Positions 52,075-60,663 of a DNA stretch of 64,000 nt are shown piece by piece. The position numbers were made by a program, and so were the translations under genes. The first letter of the stretch is position 1, and each line of letters starts with the position of its first letter. The notes under the pieces were generated by a model. It worked only from the letters and a program-made list of their open reading frames with translations, was not told the origin of the DNA and searched no databases. The stretch is from Salipiger aestuarii (lineage in GTDB: Bacteria; Pseudomonadota; Alphaproteobacteria; Rhodobacterales; Rhodobacteraceae), in the NCBI RefSeq assembly GCF_003259905.1, contig NZ_QLMG01000021.1:1-64000 (forward strand), written 5' to 3'.

Positions 52075-53694
52075 TCAGGACGGGCCGCCTTCGACGATGA
52101 CCTTGCGAAACATGCCGCCGGCCATGTGGTAGGAGAGGTGGCAATGGAAGGCCCACTGGCCGGGAGCGTCGACTTCGGTCTCGGTGTAGAGCGTCGTGCC
52201 GGGTGCGACGCTGACCGTATGCTTCACGGGATCGTGTGCCCCTTTGCCAGTGTCGATGATCGTCCACATCCCGTGCAGGTGCATCGGATGCGCCATCATA
52301 GTCTCGTTCACGAACTTGAAGCGGACGCGCTCGCCATACTTCAGGCGGATCGGGTCGGCATCCTCGTATTTGACGCCGTCGATGGACCAGATGTAGCGTT
52401 CCATGTTGCCGGTGAGCCGGATCTCGATCTCGCGGGTGGCAGGGCGATCACGGTAGAGCGGTTTGCGCGCCGCGAGGTCTTCGTAGCCAAGGAACTTACC
52501 GCCATTGGCCGCCGTCGGGATCAGCCCGCTGCCCGGCACATAGAAGGCAGCGCCCGGTGCGCCTTCAGAAGGAACGACGGGCATGCCAGCGGACATGTCC
52601 ATGCCGCCCATGTCCATTCCCGAATGATCCATCCCGGACATCATGCCGCCCATGTCTGCCATGGTCAGCAGCGGCTGAGGTCGCATCTTGTAGTAGGGGC
52701 CGACCATGCCTGCGGACGGTGCCAGCGTGCCCCGCACCATCGCGGTGCGGCCCGCACTTTCGCCGATGATCGAATAGGCTTTGGCCTCGCGCGGCTGGAC
52801 GATCACGTCATAGGTTTCCGCGACGGCGATGCGCAGCTCGTTTACCACGACCGGCTTCACGTCATTGCCGTCGGCCTGCACCACCGTCATTTTCAGACCG
52901 GGCACGCGCACGTCGAAATAGGTCGTCGCGGAAGAGTTTATCAGGCGCAGGCGCACCTTCTCGCCGGGCTTGAAGATGCCGGTCCAGTTCTGCTGGGTGC
53001 TGGCCCCGTTGATCAGTGGCGTGAATCCCTGAACATCCTCGATGTCCGTGGGCATCATGCGCATGGCCCCCCACATCTTCCGATCCTGAAGGGCGGCTTT
53101 CAAGCCCTCGGCACCCGCGTCTTCGATCAGGTCCTGCGCCGTGCGTTGCGCGCGGTTGTAGTAGTCTGCCGAGGCTTTCAGGTTGCGGAAGATACGCGAT
53201 CCGCTGTGCGGATGCTTGTCCGTGAACTGCACCACGTGGTCGCGGTCCGTCGGCACGGCCTCGCCGCCCTTCGGAGAGATCACGATGGCACCATAGGCAC
53301 CGTCAGGCTCCTGGAAACCCGAATGGCTGTGGAACCAGTAGGTGCCGGCCTGTTCGATCGGAAAGCGGTAGGTGAAGGTCTCGCCCGGCTTGATGCCGTT
53401 AAAACTGATGCCCGGCACGCCGTCCTGCTGGAACGGCAGGATCAGGCCATGCCAGTGGATGGACGTGCTTTCGCGCAGGTTGTTCTTCACGCGGATGACG
53501 ACGTCTTCGCCTTCCTGGAAGTGCAGGATGGTCGGGGTCTGGCTGCCATTGTAGCCAATGCCGTTCTTCTTGAAGGTTCCGGTGTCGATCCGGACCTTGT
53601 CGACGGTGATGTCATAGGTGCCAGCCTGCGCGGGCAGGCCGAGGGCAAGCCCCAGCACTACGGCGAGAGGCCGCAGGAGATTCATGTGTTTCAT
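52075..53694 (-). CDS. copA: Periplasmic multicopper oxidase CopA
   Basis: A 539-residue cupredoxin oxidase with an N-terminal export signal ending in PAQAG. The four copper-binding clusters are complete: SIHWHGL, WFHSHSGFQ, HPMHLHG and HCHLSYHMAGGM. A Met-rich segment (MGGMMSGMDHSGMDMGG) near residue 360 should bind Cu(I). CopA oxidises Cu(I) to the less toxic Cu(II). The signal lacks a clear twin-arginine motif, which is unusual for CopA; an earlier start does not supply one. Confidence 0.92.
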   Translation of the reverse strand: MKHMNLLRPLAVVLGLALGLPAQAGTYDITVDKVRIDTGTFKKNGIGYNGSQTPTILHFQEGEDVVIRVKNNLRESTSIHWHGLILPFQQDGVPGISFNGIKPGETFTYRFPIEQAGTYWFHSHSGFQEPDGAYGAIVISPKGGEAVPTDRDHVVQFTDKHPHSGSRIFRNLKASADYYNRAQRTAQDLIEDAGAEGLKAALQDRKMWGAMRMMPTDIEDVQGFTPLINGASTQQNWTGIFKPGEKVRLRLINSSATTYFDVRVPGLKMTVVQADGNDVKPVVVNELRIAVAETYDVIVQPREAKAYSIIGESAGRTAMVRGTLAPSAGMVGPYYKMRPQPLLTMADMGGMMSGMDHSGMDMGGMDMSAGMPVVPSEGAPGAAFYVPGSGLIPTAANGGKFLGYEDLAARKPLYRDRPATREIEIRLTGNMERYIWSIDGVKYEDADPIRLKYGERVRFKFVNETMMAHPMHLHGMWTIIDTGKGAHDPVKHTVSVAPGTTLYTETEVDAPGQWAFHCHLSYHMAGGMFRKVIVEGGPS

Positions 53695-53874
53695 CTGTTT
53701 TCCGTGAGCGCGGACCAAAAAGATGGCCTCGCAAAGAGGAGATCACTGCCGAGCAGTGAAGGGAGGGAGAAGGATCATCTGGGCCAGAGGATCGAACCTG
53801 AAGAAGACCGCAAATGATCGGATTGCCGGACGTAGCCGCTCGGGCACGCCGCAATCAACGCCGTACAGGCGCGC

Positions 53875-54228
53875 TCAGGCCAGAGGAGGCCGAAGGAAGG
53901 AGAGAAGAACGGACTGCAGAGCAATGCTCGGTTCGGCTGGATTCAGGTCCGCGATCCGGAAATCTGTGTGCAGGTCGACAGCAGACGTATTGCCATACTG
54001 ATCTGTGCAAGCAACGCTGGCACAATGAAGCAGTCCCATTGGCTTGGGCTGCTGCTCAGTCTCGAAGGCAGTGTCGACCATCTGATCCTGAAGAACGGAT
54101 ATTTCGTCACTATGCACATGCTGAACCGCAGGCTCTGCACAATGTTCGGCCATCGGCATCACATGCGCAAATGCACTCGTCACAACGAGCTGCAATGCAA
54201 TAAGAACGATGAAGACCCGACCGAGCAC
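53875..54228 (-). CDS. Small exported protein at the head of the copper operon
   Basis: A 117-residue protein starting with GTG after an AAGGA site. It has a signal peptide (cleavage near AFAHV) and a mature part rich in His, Met and Cys at its start (HVMPMAEHCAEP), ending with FLRPPLA. It resembles the short DUF2946-like proteins often found in copper operons. It is the first gene behind the CueR-type dyad, 180 bases upstream of copA on the same strand. Confidence 0.65.
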   Translation of the reverse strand: MLGRVFIVLIALQLVVTSAFAHVMPMAEHCAEPAVQHVHSDEISVLQDQMVDTAFETEQQPKPMGLLHCASVACTDQYGNTSAVDLHTDFRIADLNPAEPSIALQSVLLSFLRPPLA

Positions 54229-54293
54229 ACAGTTTCCTTTAGTCCACCGACGATAAACACTTCCGGGGGGTCAGTCGTCAAGTCGGAAAGAGC

Positions 54294-54310
54294 CTTCCAG
54301 TTGCTGGAAG
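54294..54310. promoter_or_regulatory. CueR/MerR-type operator upstream of the copper operon
   Basis: CTTCCAG (54294-54300), TTG and CTGGAAG (54304-54310) form a perfect 7-3-7 dyad, extended on the left by one more C. It closely resembles CueR boxes (CCTTCC-N7-GGAAGG). It lies 66 bases before the first gene of the operon. Flanking -35 and -10 elements are weak, as is usual for MerR-activated promoters. No cueR gene occurs in this window. Confidence 0.6.
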
Positions 54311-54901
54311 CTCACGACTTCGTGGGAAGCAACGTGTTAAGATCGGCATCCGCTATTTGTGCATTGCTGCCGCTGCTCGTGACGAACGATGCATTTACAG
54401 CGAACGGCAGTAAAGTTTCGCAGTCTGTGAGTTCGCCCCTCGCAGATTTTGCAGTTGCAGCGAATGGCCACTCTGACGCGCCGCACCGCGGCGTGACCGA
54501 GGATGGGTGAACGGCCGCTCAGGGCCGTCAGCGTCCGCAGGCCTGGCGGACCAGGGCGAGGGGCTTGCCGCGCCGCCGCAGGTCCGCTTCGAGCCCAAAG
54601 TGACCGGTTTCGCGCGGGGGCTTCGCTGCAGGTGCATTCGTCCGGTCGCAGCCCTTCACGACATTCGTGGCCCGCGCGCGGCGTCAGACCGGGCTCCACA
54701 CCACCGGCGGAGAACCGTCATTCGCCGCGCATCACATGAAGGACCGCTACGCCTGAATGACGGTTTTTATGTCTGCGCAAGTCGTTTCTGCCCCTCGTCA
54801 AGGCTGGTCTGCTCAATCTGTGCGCGGGCTCTGACCTTTCTGGGATTGAGCTGCCGCCTTCGCGATTTCCAGCTGCACAAACGCATCAGCAGCGGCCCGC
54901 T
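54311..54901. other. Non-coding region between copper operon and phosphoesterase gene
   Basis: This stretch of about 590 bases has short frames on both strands, but none has a convincing start or recognisable product. Coding remnants may be present near 54770-54900, but I cannot assign them. Confidence 0.5.
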
Positions 54902-55942
54902 TCAGATCTGACGGTCCCGGCAGCTTGCCTGTCCCTCGTCGAGGATCGCACCGTTGCCGGCATCCTCGTAGCGCCAGTCATAGCCGGTCGCATTGAGACT
55001 CAGGCGCAGAAGCCCCCGCTGTCCGAAAGCAGCGGCCGCAGTTGTTGCCGACAGCGGATGCGCCCCGGATGTCTTTCCTCCCGTTCCGACGATGAAACTC
55101 GTCGTGCCATCCGGTGCGGCGTTGCCCTCGGCGTCGAGCGGCACCGTCCGTTCGTAGAAATGATTGTGCCCGTTCAGCACGAAGCTGGCCCCGGCGCGTT
55201 GCAGCCTTGCGAACAGCGCCTCGGCATTGCCGCGCCCCTTGCGTGGGTCGAGCGAATGGGCCGGGCGGTGATAGAAGGCCATGAGGCAGGCATCGGGGCG
55301 TTCCGCAAGCGCGGCCTCGAGCCACCTTGCCTGTGCCGAGCCCGCAGAGGCATCGACCTCGGAATTCAGCGACAGGATCAGCCAGTTGCCCGCCGTCACC
55401 GCGTAATATCCCCGCGCGTCCGGGCCTGCGCGGTCCTGCCAGTAGTCGTAGTACCCGAATGCGCCGGGCGTGTTGTATTCGTGGTTTCCCAGCGTCGGCA
55501 GGGTGCGGTTATAAAGCTGCGACCAGAGCGGATCGAAGCAATCCGCGAACTCGCCGGGCTTGCCGGAGCTGTAGACCAGGTCGCCGAGTGCCAGCACCGG
55601 CGCGGTGTCGGCCTTTGCCAGGGCCACCGCCGGAACGGCAGCGGCGCCTTCGGGGTCAAAGGGGCTGGGAAGCCCGAGCAAACGCGAAGTCACGGGGAAG
55701 GCGCTCGAAAGGCCGGGCGCTTCGGGGCAGTTGGCGATGTCGCCCATGGCGAGCAGCTCGAGCCTGCCGGTCGCCGGGTCAAAGGCACGGTCGATGGTCT
55801 GCTGCATCGGGCTGTCGCCCTCGGGGCCGCTCGCGGTGGCGCTGCGGACGAGGAGGCCCGCGTAGCCGATCCATTGCGATTCAAGCGCGGTCACCAGCAG
55901 CAGCGGCGCGACCAGGGCGGCGATCAGGGTGCGTTTCTTCAT
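54902..55942 (-). CDS. Exported metallophosphoesterase
   Basis: A 346-residue calcineurin-like phosphoesterase with an N-terminal signal or anchor (residues 1-25). All metal-ligand motifs are visible: MGDIA, GDLVYSSG, GNHEY, MAFYHRPAH and LNGHNHFYER. The order and the YER ending resemble purple-acid-phosphatase-like enzymes, which act on phosphate esters in the periplasm. It lies 15 bases after the DedA-PAP2 gene, so it is probably in the same operon. Confidence 0.85.
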   Translation of the reverse strand: MKKRTLIAALVAPLLLVTALESQWIGYAGLLVRSATASGPEGDSPMQQTIDRAFDPATGRLELLAMGDIANCPEAPGLSSAFPVTSRLLGLPSPFDPEGAAAVPAVALAKADTAPVLALGDLVYSSGKPGEFADCFDPLWSQLYNRTLPTLGNHEYNTPGAFGYYDYWQDRAGPDARGYYAVTAGNWLILSLNSEVDASAGSAQARWLEAALAERPDACLMAFYHRPAHSLDPRKGRGNAEALFARLQRAGASFVLNGHNHFYERTVPLDAEGNAAPDGTTSFIVGTGGKTSGAHPLSATTAAAAFGQRGLLRLSLNATGYDWRYEDAGNGAILDEGQASCRDRQI

Positions 55943-55957
55943 CTTTTTGTCCTGTGA

Positions 55958-57853
55958 TCAGGGGCGCGCGATGAGCACGTCGGTGCCCGGCGCGGAGGTG
56001 AGGTTCGACAGCCCGGCAAGCGCGGGGATGCCCTGCGGCGCGGTGCCTTCGAAGGCCCAGGCGGTCAACGGCGCACCGTCGGGGCTTTGCCCGATGTTCC
56101 AGAGCCGCAGCGTGCTGGCGGGCGAAGGGCTGCGCAGCGTCGCCCCGGCGGGACGTGCGCCAAGGAAGGCTGGGGGCAGCATGGCGTCCGGTCGGGGCGC
56201 GTCGGTCAGTTCCTGCCGCAGCGCTGCGAGACCCGAGCCGAGGCCCGGCTGGGCGATCCCGGTCCAACCAGCCGACACGAGGCGGCGGGAGATGTCGGGG
56301 ACGGAAGGCCCCTCGGAGACGATGCTCACCGGCGGCAGCAGCGCACCGTCCAGCGTGACGACCGCCTTGGGCAGCGTGCCATCGGCGAGGGCAGCGGCGC
56401 TGTCGGCGATGGTGACCGGCGGCACAGGGGGACGCGGAGCGGCGGCGGGGTGATCGTGGATCGCAAACCCTAGCGCCCCGGCGAGGCAGGCCGCCGTGAC
56501 AAGCCCCGCAACCATCGGGCGAGCACTGCCGCGCTTGGGCCTTGTCGCGGCAAAGGCGGTGCCGATGACCAGCCAGATGCTGCCGATCACCCAGCCGTTC
56601 AGCACGTCCGACAGGTAATGCTCGATGAGGAAAAGCCGGGTGAAGCCGATCCCCGCAGCCATTGCTACGCCGAAGGTCACGGCCACGGTCGGCCCGATCA
56701 CCTTCTCGCGCCAGAGCATCGCTGCCAGCGTGCCGTAAAGCGCCACCGAGATCGCCGCGTGGCCCGAGGGGAAGCTGTTCGAACTTTCGAGGATATAGGC
56801 CAGCGGCGGGCGCGCACGTCCGAAGGCCAGCTTCAGCACCGTGACCGTCGCGGCATTGCCCAGCACGGCGACCGCAAGGCCGATGGCGCTGGCGCGTCTG
56901 CCCCAGAGCGCAAGGCCCAGCACGGCACCGAGCGCGACCAGCGCCGCCACCGGGACGTGACCGGCCTGCGTCGCCCAGGCGGCAAGCGACAGCCCGCCCG
57001 GTGTCCAGAGCATGTGCATCAGGTTCGCAAATCGCTGGTCGAGCAGCGCGGTGCCCGGCACGAAGGCCAGGTCCAGCGCCCCATCGACGAAGACCCCCGC
57101 GAGGTAGAGGACAAGGACCACCGCCGCCGTGGTCAGCAGCGCCTTGCCCGGCGCAAGCCGCGCAGCGACGAAGGCGGCAAGGCGCGGATGGCGCAGCACC
57201 GGCGGCCAGGTGGCAAGCCTCCCGCGCACGGCTGCCGCCCAGCCGCTCAGCACCGGCCAGCCGCGCCGCAGGTGGTGGGTGACGATCCAAGTGAGCGCGG
57301 CCAGCGCCGCGAGCAGGCCCAGCGGCAGCAGCAGGCTCGGCAGCCAGGGCGAGATCCGCGCCAGCACGTCCCCCGCCACATAGCCCATCGCCACATGGCT
57401 CAGCGCATAGACCACGCCGCTCGCGATGTTCCAGCGGAGGAAGCGGCCCCGCTCCATCCCCGCCAGCGCGGCAGCCAGAGGCACGAACCCTGCTACCGGC
57501 CCGAGGAACCGGCCCAACACCAGCGCCATGCCACCGCGCCTGCGGATCAGCTCCTGCGCCCTAAGGAACGCCCCCGACCGCGGCAGGGTCACGCGGGTGC
57601 CGAGCCAGCGCCCGCTATGCCAGCCGATCTCGCCGCCGAGGATGGCGCCGATGCCGACGAACCAGCACAGGTCGATGAAATCCATGTGCCCGAGCCGCAC
57701 CAGCGCGCCCCCGGCATCCACCACCAACGTGCCCGGTACGATCACCGAGGTAAGCCACCAGCCTTCGAGCAGGCTCGCCAGACCAACGATCCAGTAGGAC
57801 CAGAAGCCGAAGGCGTCGAGCGTCGGCAGGATCTGCGAGGTCAATCCGTGCAT
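55958..57853 (-). CDS. DedA-PAP2-LssY fusion membrane protein
   Basis: A 631-residue three-part protein. Residues 1-200 form a DedA/SNARE-associated domain (with GGEIGWHSGRWLG and FLGPVAGFVPLAAALAGM), a lipid-flippase-like fold. Residues 240-450 form a PAP2 phosphatase with the three catalytic motifs KLAFGRARP, PSGHA and RLFLIEHYLSD. The final part (about 480-631) resembles the LssY C-terminal domain. It may flip and dephosphorylate undecaprenyl or phosphatidyl phosphates. It is followed on the same strand by the phosphoesterase gene. Confidence 0.88.
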   Translation of the reverse strand: MHGLTSQILPTLDAFGFWSYWIVGLASLLEGWWLTSVIVPGTLVVDAGGALVRLGHMDFIDLCWFVGIGAILGGEIGWHSGRWLGTRVTLPRSGAFLRAQELIRRRGGMALVLGRFLGPVAGFVPLAAALAGMERGRFLRWNIASGVVYALSHVAMGYVAGDVLARISPWLPSLLLPLGLLAALAALTWIVTHHLRRGWPVLSGWAAAVRGRLATWPPVLRHPRLAAFVAARLAPGKALLTTAAVVLVLYLAGVFVDGALDLAFVPGTALLDQRFANLMHMLWTPGGLSLAAWATQAGHVPVAALVALGAVLGLALWGRRASAIGLAVAVLGNAATVTVLKLAFGRARPPLAYILESSNSFPSGHAAISVALYGTLAAMLWREKVIGPTVAVTFGVAMAAGIGFTRLFLIEHYLSDVLNGWVIGSIWLVIGTAFAATRPKRGSARPMVAGLVTAACLAGALGFAIHDHPAAAPRPPVPPVTIADSAAALADGTLPKAVVTLDGALLPPVSIVSEGPSVPDISRRLVSAGWTGIAQPGLGSGLAALRQELTDAPRPDAMLPPAFLGARPAGATLRSPSPASTLRLWNIGQSPDGAPLTAWAFEGTAPQGIPALAGLSNLTSAPGTDVLIARP

Positions 57854-57916
57854 GTCTTGAAATTCCGTCGAGAGAGAAGGGGCGACCCGCGACGGGGCCG
57901 CCCGAGGTGGGGCAGA

Positions 57917-58687
57917 TCAGCGGCGCGGGTGCAGCGTCATGGCGGTGACGGTCGCGGCGATCACGCCCAGGAATCCGAGGCTGGTCGCCACCGTCCCGAA
58001 GCCAAGGCCGCCGTAGTCGACCGGCTGCGACAGCAGGTCTCCGAACGACGCGCCAAGCGGGCGGGTGAGGATGTAGACCAGCCAGAAGGCGAGGATCGCG
58101 TTGAGCCCGAGCAGGAAATACCCCAGCGCCAGCGAGATGATCACCGAGGCGAAAAGGATGCCGCTCGCAAGGTAGCCAAGGGCGAAATGCTCGGCCACGA
58201 GATCGCCTGCGGCGGTCCCGAGCGCAAAGGTCAGCAGGACGGCGACCCAGTAGAAGGCCTCGCGCACCGGGGTGTCGACATCATGGATCGACAAGGTGCG
58301 CTCTTCGCTCCACCAGAGGGCGAAGCAGGCCGCGAGCGCGCCGCTGAAGGCCAGCGTGCAGGTCACGAGGCTGACCCCGAGATTGTCGACGAGATTGTCG
58401 GTCAGCAGCGTGCCGACCACCGACACCAGCACCACGTTGAGCCAGTAGGTCCAGGGCACATACCGGCTGCGCGAGAATTGCAGCGCCAGCGTTCCCAGCA
58501 GGATCGCCGTCATCATCAGCGAGGTGTTGGTCAGCCCCAGCCCGAGGTTGACGTTGAGATAATCCGCCGCGGTCTCGCCCATGGTCACCGCCATGAGCTT
58601 GATCAGCCAAAAACCGGCATCGACCTCGGGCACCTTGTTGTCGGGTTTGGGCTGGCTGTGCGCCATCCGGGCATCGAGAGCGGTCAT
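57917..58687 (-). CDS. COG4705-type polytopic membrane protein
   Basis: A 256-residue protein with about eight membrane helices. The repeated GETAADYLNVNLGL and GTAAGDLVAEHFALGY segments point to an internal duplication typical of the COG4705 membrane family. A role in manganese or acid response has been suggested for relatives; here function is unknown. It overlaps the upstream gene by four bases (ATGA). Confidence 0.75.
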   Translation of the reverse strand: MTALDARMAHSQPKPDNKVPEVDAGFWLIKLMAVTMGETAADYLNVNLGLGLTNTSLMMTAILLGTLALQFSRSRYVPWTYWLNVVLVSVVGTLLTDNLVDNLGVSLVTCTLAFSGALAACFALWWSEERTLSIHDVDTPVREAFYWVAVLLTFALGTAAGDLVAEHFALGYLASGILFASVIISLALGYFLLGLNAILAFWLVYILTRPLGASFGDLLSQPVDYGGLGFGTVATSLGFLGVIAATVTAMTLHPRR

Positions 58688-59346
58688 TTCGTCACCTTTG
58701 CGGGGGTCAGAAGGGCAAGGGCCTGCGCCGTGAAGGCATCGGCCCGGCGGTCGTCATCGGCGTTGCAGCGCTCGGTCGCCTTGGCTTGCAGGTCGCTGAT
58801 CTGCTGCGCTGCACCGGAGGCACGCCCCGCGGCGAGGCCGTCGCGCAGGTCCGACAGCATGACCTCGCAGGGCAGCGCGGGGCCCGCCGCATCGGTCACG
58901 GCTATGCCGCCGATGGTTTGGGCTGCGCCCTCGGGCGTGGCCGCTCGCGTCGGATCGGCGAGCGTCGCGGACAGGTCGCTCAGCGCGGTCAGCACCCGCG
59001 CCCGATCGGGGGCTTTGTCCCGCAGCGCCGAGAAGGCCGCGTCGGCGCTGGCATCGACATTGCCCCAGAGCACCGGGGCCTGCGCCCGCAGCGCCTTGGC
59101 CCGGTCGTCCCATGCGGTTTCGAGATCGGTGATGCGCGTCTCGGCGGCGACGAGGTCGGTCTGCGCGAGGGTCTGCGTATCGGCGACAATGGCCTGCAAC
59201 GCCGACAGATCGCCAAGGCCCTGCGCCGGGGCAAGGGTCGCGGTCTGCACGGTCGAATCTGCCGGAGCGACGACATAATGTTCGACGCCCGAAAAGACGG
59301 CCACCGGCAGCGCGATCGATGCGGTGGCAAGAAGAAGCTGTTTCAT
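58684..59346 (-). CDS. Exported helical protein, partner of the COG4705 gene
   Basis: A 220-residue protein with a short hydrophobic N-terminus (KQLLLATASIALPVAVFSG) and a helical, Ala-rich mature region (QAIVADTQTLAQTDLVAAET) likely to form coiled coils. It has two cysteines (PCEVML and ERCNAD). I know it only as a conserved companion of COG4705 genes. It is the first gene of the minus-strand operon and reads away from the shared regulatory block at 59408. Confidence 0.65.
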   Translation of the reverse strand: MKQLLLATASIALPVAVFSGVEHYVVAPADSTVQTATLAPAQGLGDLSALQAIVADTQTLAQTDLVAAETRITDLETAWDDRAKALRAQAPVLWGNVDASADAAFSALRDKAPDRARVLTALSDLSATLADPTRAATPEGAAQTIGGIAVTDAAGPALPCEVMLSDLRDGLAAGRASGAAQQISDLQAKATERCNADDDRRADAFTAQALALLTPAKVTK

Positions 59347-59407
59347 GGAGGGGGCCTCACCCGTTGAACTGGTGAGGCGGTTCTGCGCCCGGCATCCTGC
59401 CGTTGCC

Positions 59408-59455
59408 TGACCGCAAGATTGGGAAACCGTAATGTGACCGACCGGCGGATTACGG
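59408..59455. promoter_or_regulatory. Shared regulatory block 1 (probable response-regulator site)
   Basis: TGACCGCAAGATTGGGAAAC followed by CGTAAT and TGACC recurs almost unchanged at 62306-62338. CCGTAAT (59427-59433) and ATTACGG (59449-59455) make an inverted repeat. It lies between the divergent COG4705-partner and PepSY genes. The OmpR-type regulator encoded 0.5 kb away is the likely binding protein; this is inferred. Confidence 0.65.
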
Positions 59456-59553
59456 ATAATCAATCCAGGCGTCATGACGCGCCATGACAGCCACGCCATC
59501 TGTTGGTCACGAGGACGCCGCATCCCGCAGCGACCACAACGGAGACAGACCCG

Positions 59554-59919
59554 ATGAACCGCTTCATTCCCCTCGCCCTCATCCCCGCCACGCTGATCGC
59601 AGGCATCGCCGCCGCAGGCACGCCTCAGGCCGAGATGACCGACGCCCAGGAGGCCCAGGCCGCGCAGGCCAGCGGCATGACCCTGAACGCCGCCATCGAC
59701 ACCGCGCAGGGCAAAACCGGCGGCACGGCCATCAGCGCGGGCTGGGAAGACGACGACAATGGCCACTGGGGCTACGAGGTCGAGATCGCCGATGCCTCGA
59801 ACAGCATCGAGACCTGGTTCGTAAACCCCGCCGACGGCACCGTCACCAAGGTGATGGAGACGCAGGACGACCACGAACAGGGCGACGATCACGAGGACGG
59901 CGAGCAGGATGACGACTGA
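59554..59919 (+). CDS. PepSY-domain exported protein
   Basis: A 121-residue periplasmic protein. A signal peptide (cleavage near AAAGT) precedes one PepSY domain (AAIDTAQGKTGGTAISAGWE to TWFVNPADGTVTKV) and a very acidic His/Asp tail (DDHEQGDDHEDGEQDDD) that could bind metal ions. GGAGA lies 9 bases before the ATG. PepSY proteins next to OmpR/EnvZ-like pairs often modulate the sensor. A hairpin separates it from the response regulator gene. Confidence 0.82.
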   Translation: MNRFIPLALIPATLIAGIAAAGTPQAEMTDAQEAQAAQASGMTLNAAIDTAQGKTGGTAISAGWEDDDNGHWGYEVEIADASNSIETWFVNPADGTVTKVMETQDDHEQGDDHEDGEQDDD

Positions 59920-59948
59920 CATCGCGCTTCGCGTATTCTAAACCTTTC

Positions 59949-59973
59949 GGGCGGCAGGCATCTCCTGCCGCCC
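59949..59973 (+). terminator. Hairpin between PepSY gene and response regulator
   Basis: GGGCGGCAGG and CCTGCCGCCC form a perfect 10-bp stem with a five-base loop. Only GTCATCC follows, with no T-run, and the response-regulator ATG is 18 bases on. It may weaken read-through or bind the ribosome region, so the PepSY message would be made in excess. Confidence 0.55.
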
Positions 59974-59991
59974 GTCATCCTTGGAGGCCCC

Positions 59992-60663
59992 ATGCATATC
60001 CTCGTGATCGAAGACGATCCCACCACCGGCGATTACGTCGCCTCTGGCCTGCGCGCCGAGGGCCATGTGGTCGACCTTCTGGACAATGGGCGTGACGGGC
60101 TGATGCAGGCGATGACGGGGCGCTACGACGTGATGGTGCTCGACCGGATGGTGCCGGAGGTCGACGGCATGTCGATCCTGCGCACGCTGCGCGCGTCCAA
60201 GAACCCGGTACCGGTGCTGCTGCTGACCGCGCTCGGCGGGGTCGAGGACCGCATCGACGGGCTCACGGCCGGGGCGGACGATTACCTCGTGAAGCCTTTC
60301 GCCTTCGGCGAGCTGTCGGCCCGGCTGGCGGCGCTGGCCCGCAGGCCGCCGCCCTCGGACGAGCCGACGGTGCTGCGCGCGCGCGATCTCGAGATGAACC
60401 TGCTGACCCGCAAGGTGACGCGCGGCGGTGAGACGATCGAGCTGCAACCGCGCGAATTCGCCCTGCTGGAACACCTGCTGCGCCGCAAGGGGCGGGTGCA
60501 GACCCGGACCATGCTGCTCGAAGGCGTCTGGGACATCCATTTCGACCCACAGACCAATGTCGTTGAAAGCCACATGAGCCGGCTGCGCGCCAAGATCGAC
60601 AAGCCCTTCGACGTCGCGCTGATCGAGACTCTGCGCGGCTCCGGCTACCGGATCTCCGAATGA
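59992..60663 (+). CDS. OmpR-family response regulator
   Basis: A 223-residue two-domain regulator. The receiver has the acidic pair in IEDDPT, phospho-acceptor Asp51 (VLDRMVP), Thr79 and Lys101 (LVKPF). The winged-helix output domain runs from residue 128 to the end (LLTRKVTRGGETIELQPREF, ending in LRGSGYRISE). It overlaps the kinase gene by four bases. It is the likely factor for the repeated promoter block near 59408 and 62306. Confidence 0.93.
   Translation: MHILVIEDDPTTGDYVASGLRAEGHVVDLLDNGRDGLMQAMTGRYDVMVLDRMVPEVDGMSILRTLRASKNPVPVLLLTALGGVEDRIDGLTAGADDYLVKPFAFGELSARLAALARRPPPSDEPTVLRARDLEMNLLTRKVTRGGETIELQPREFALLEHLLRRKGRVQTRTMLLEGVWDIHFDPQTNVVESHMSRLRAKIDKPFDVALIETLRGSGYRISE

Noticed and set aside
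54337-54699. 120-codon minus-strand frame upstream of the copper operon
   Set aside because: Low-quality Arg/Cys-rich sequence without a start signal; treated as non-coding.
56618-59278. 886-codon plus-strand frame
   Set aside because: Opposite the DedA-PAP2 and COG4705 genes; Arg/His-rich without motifs.
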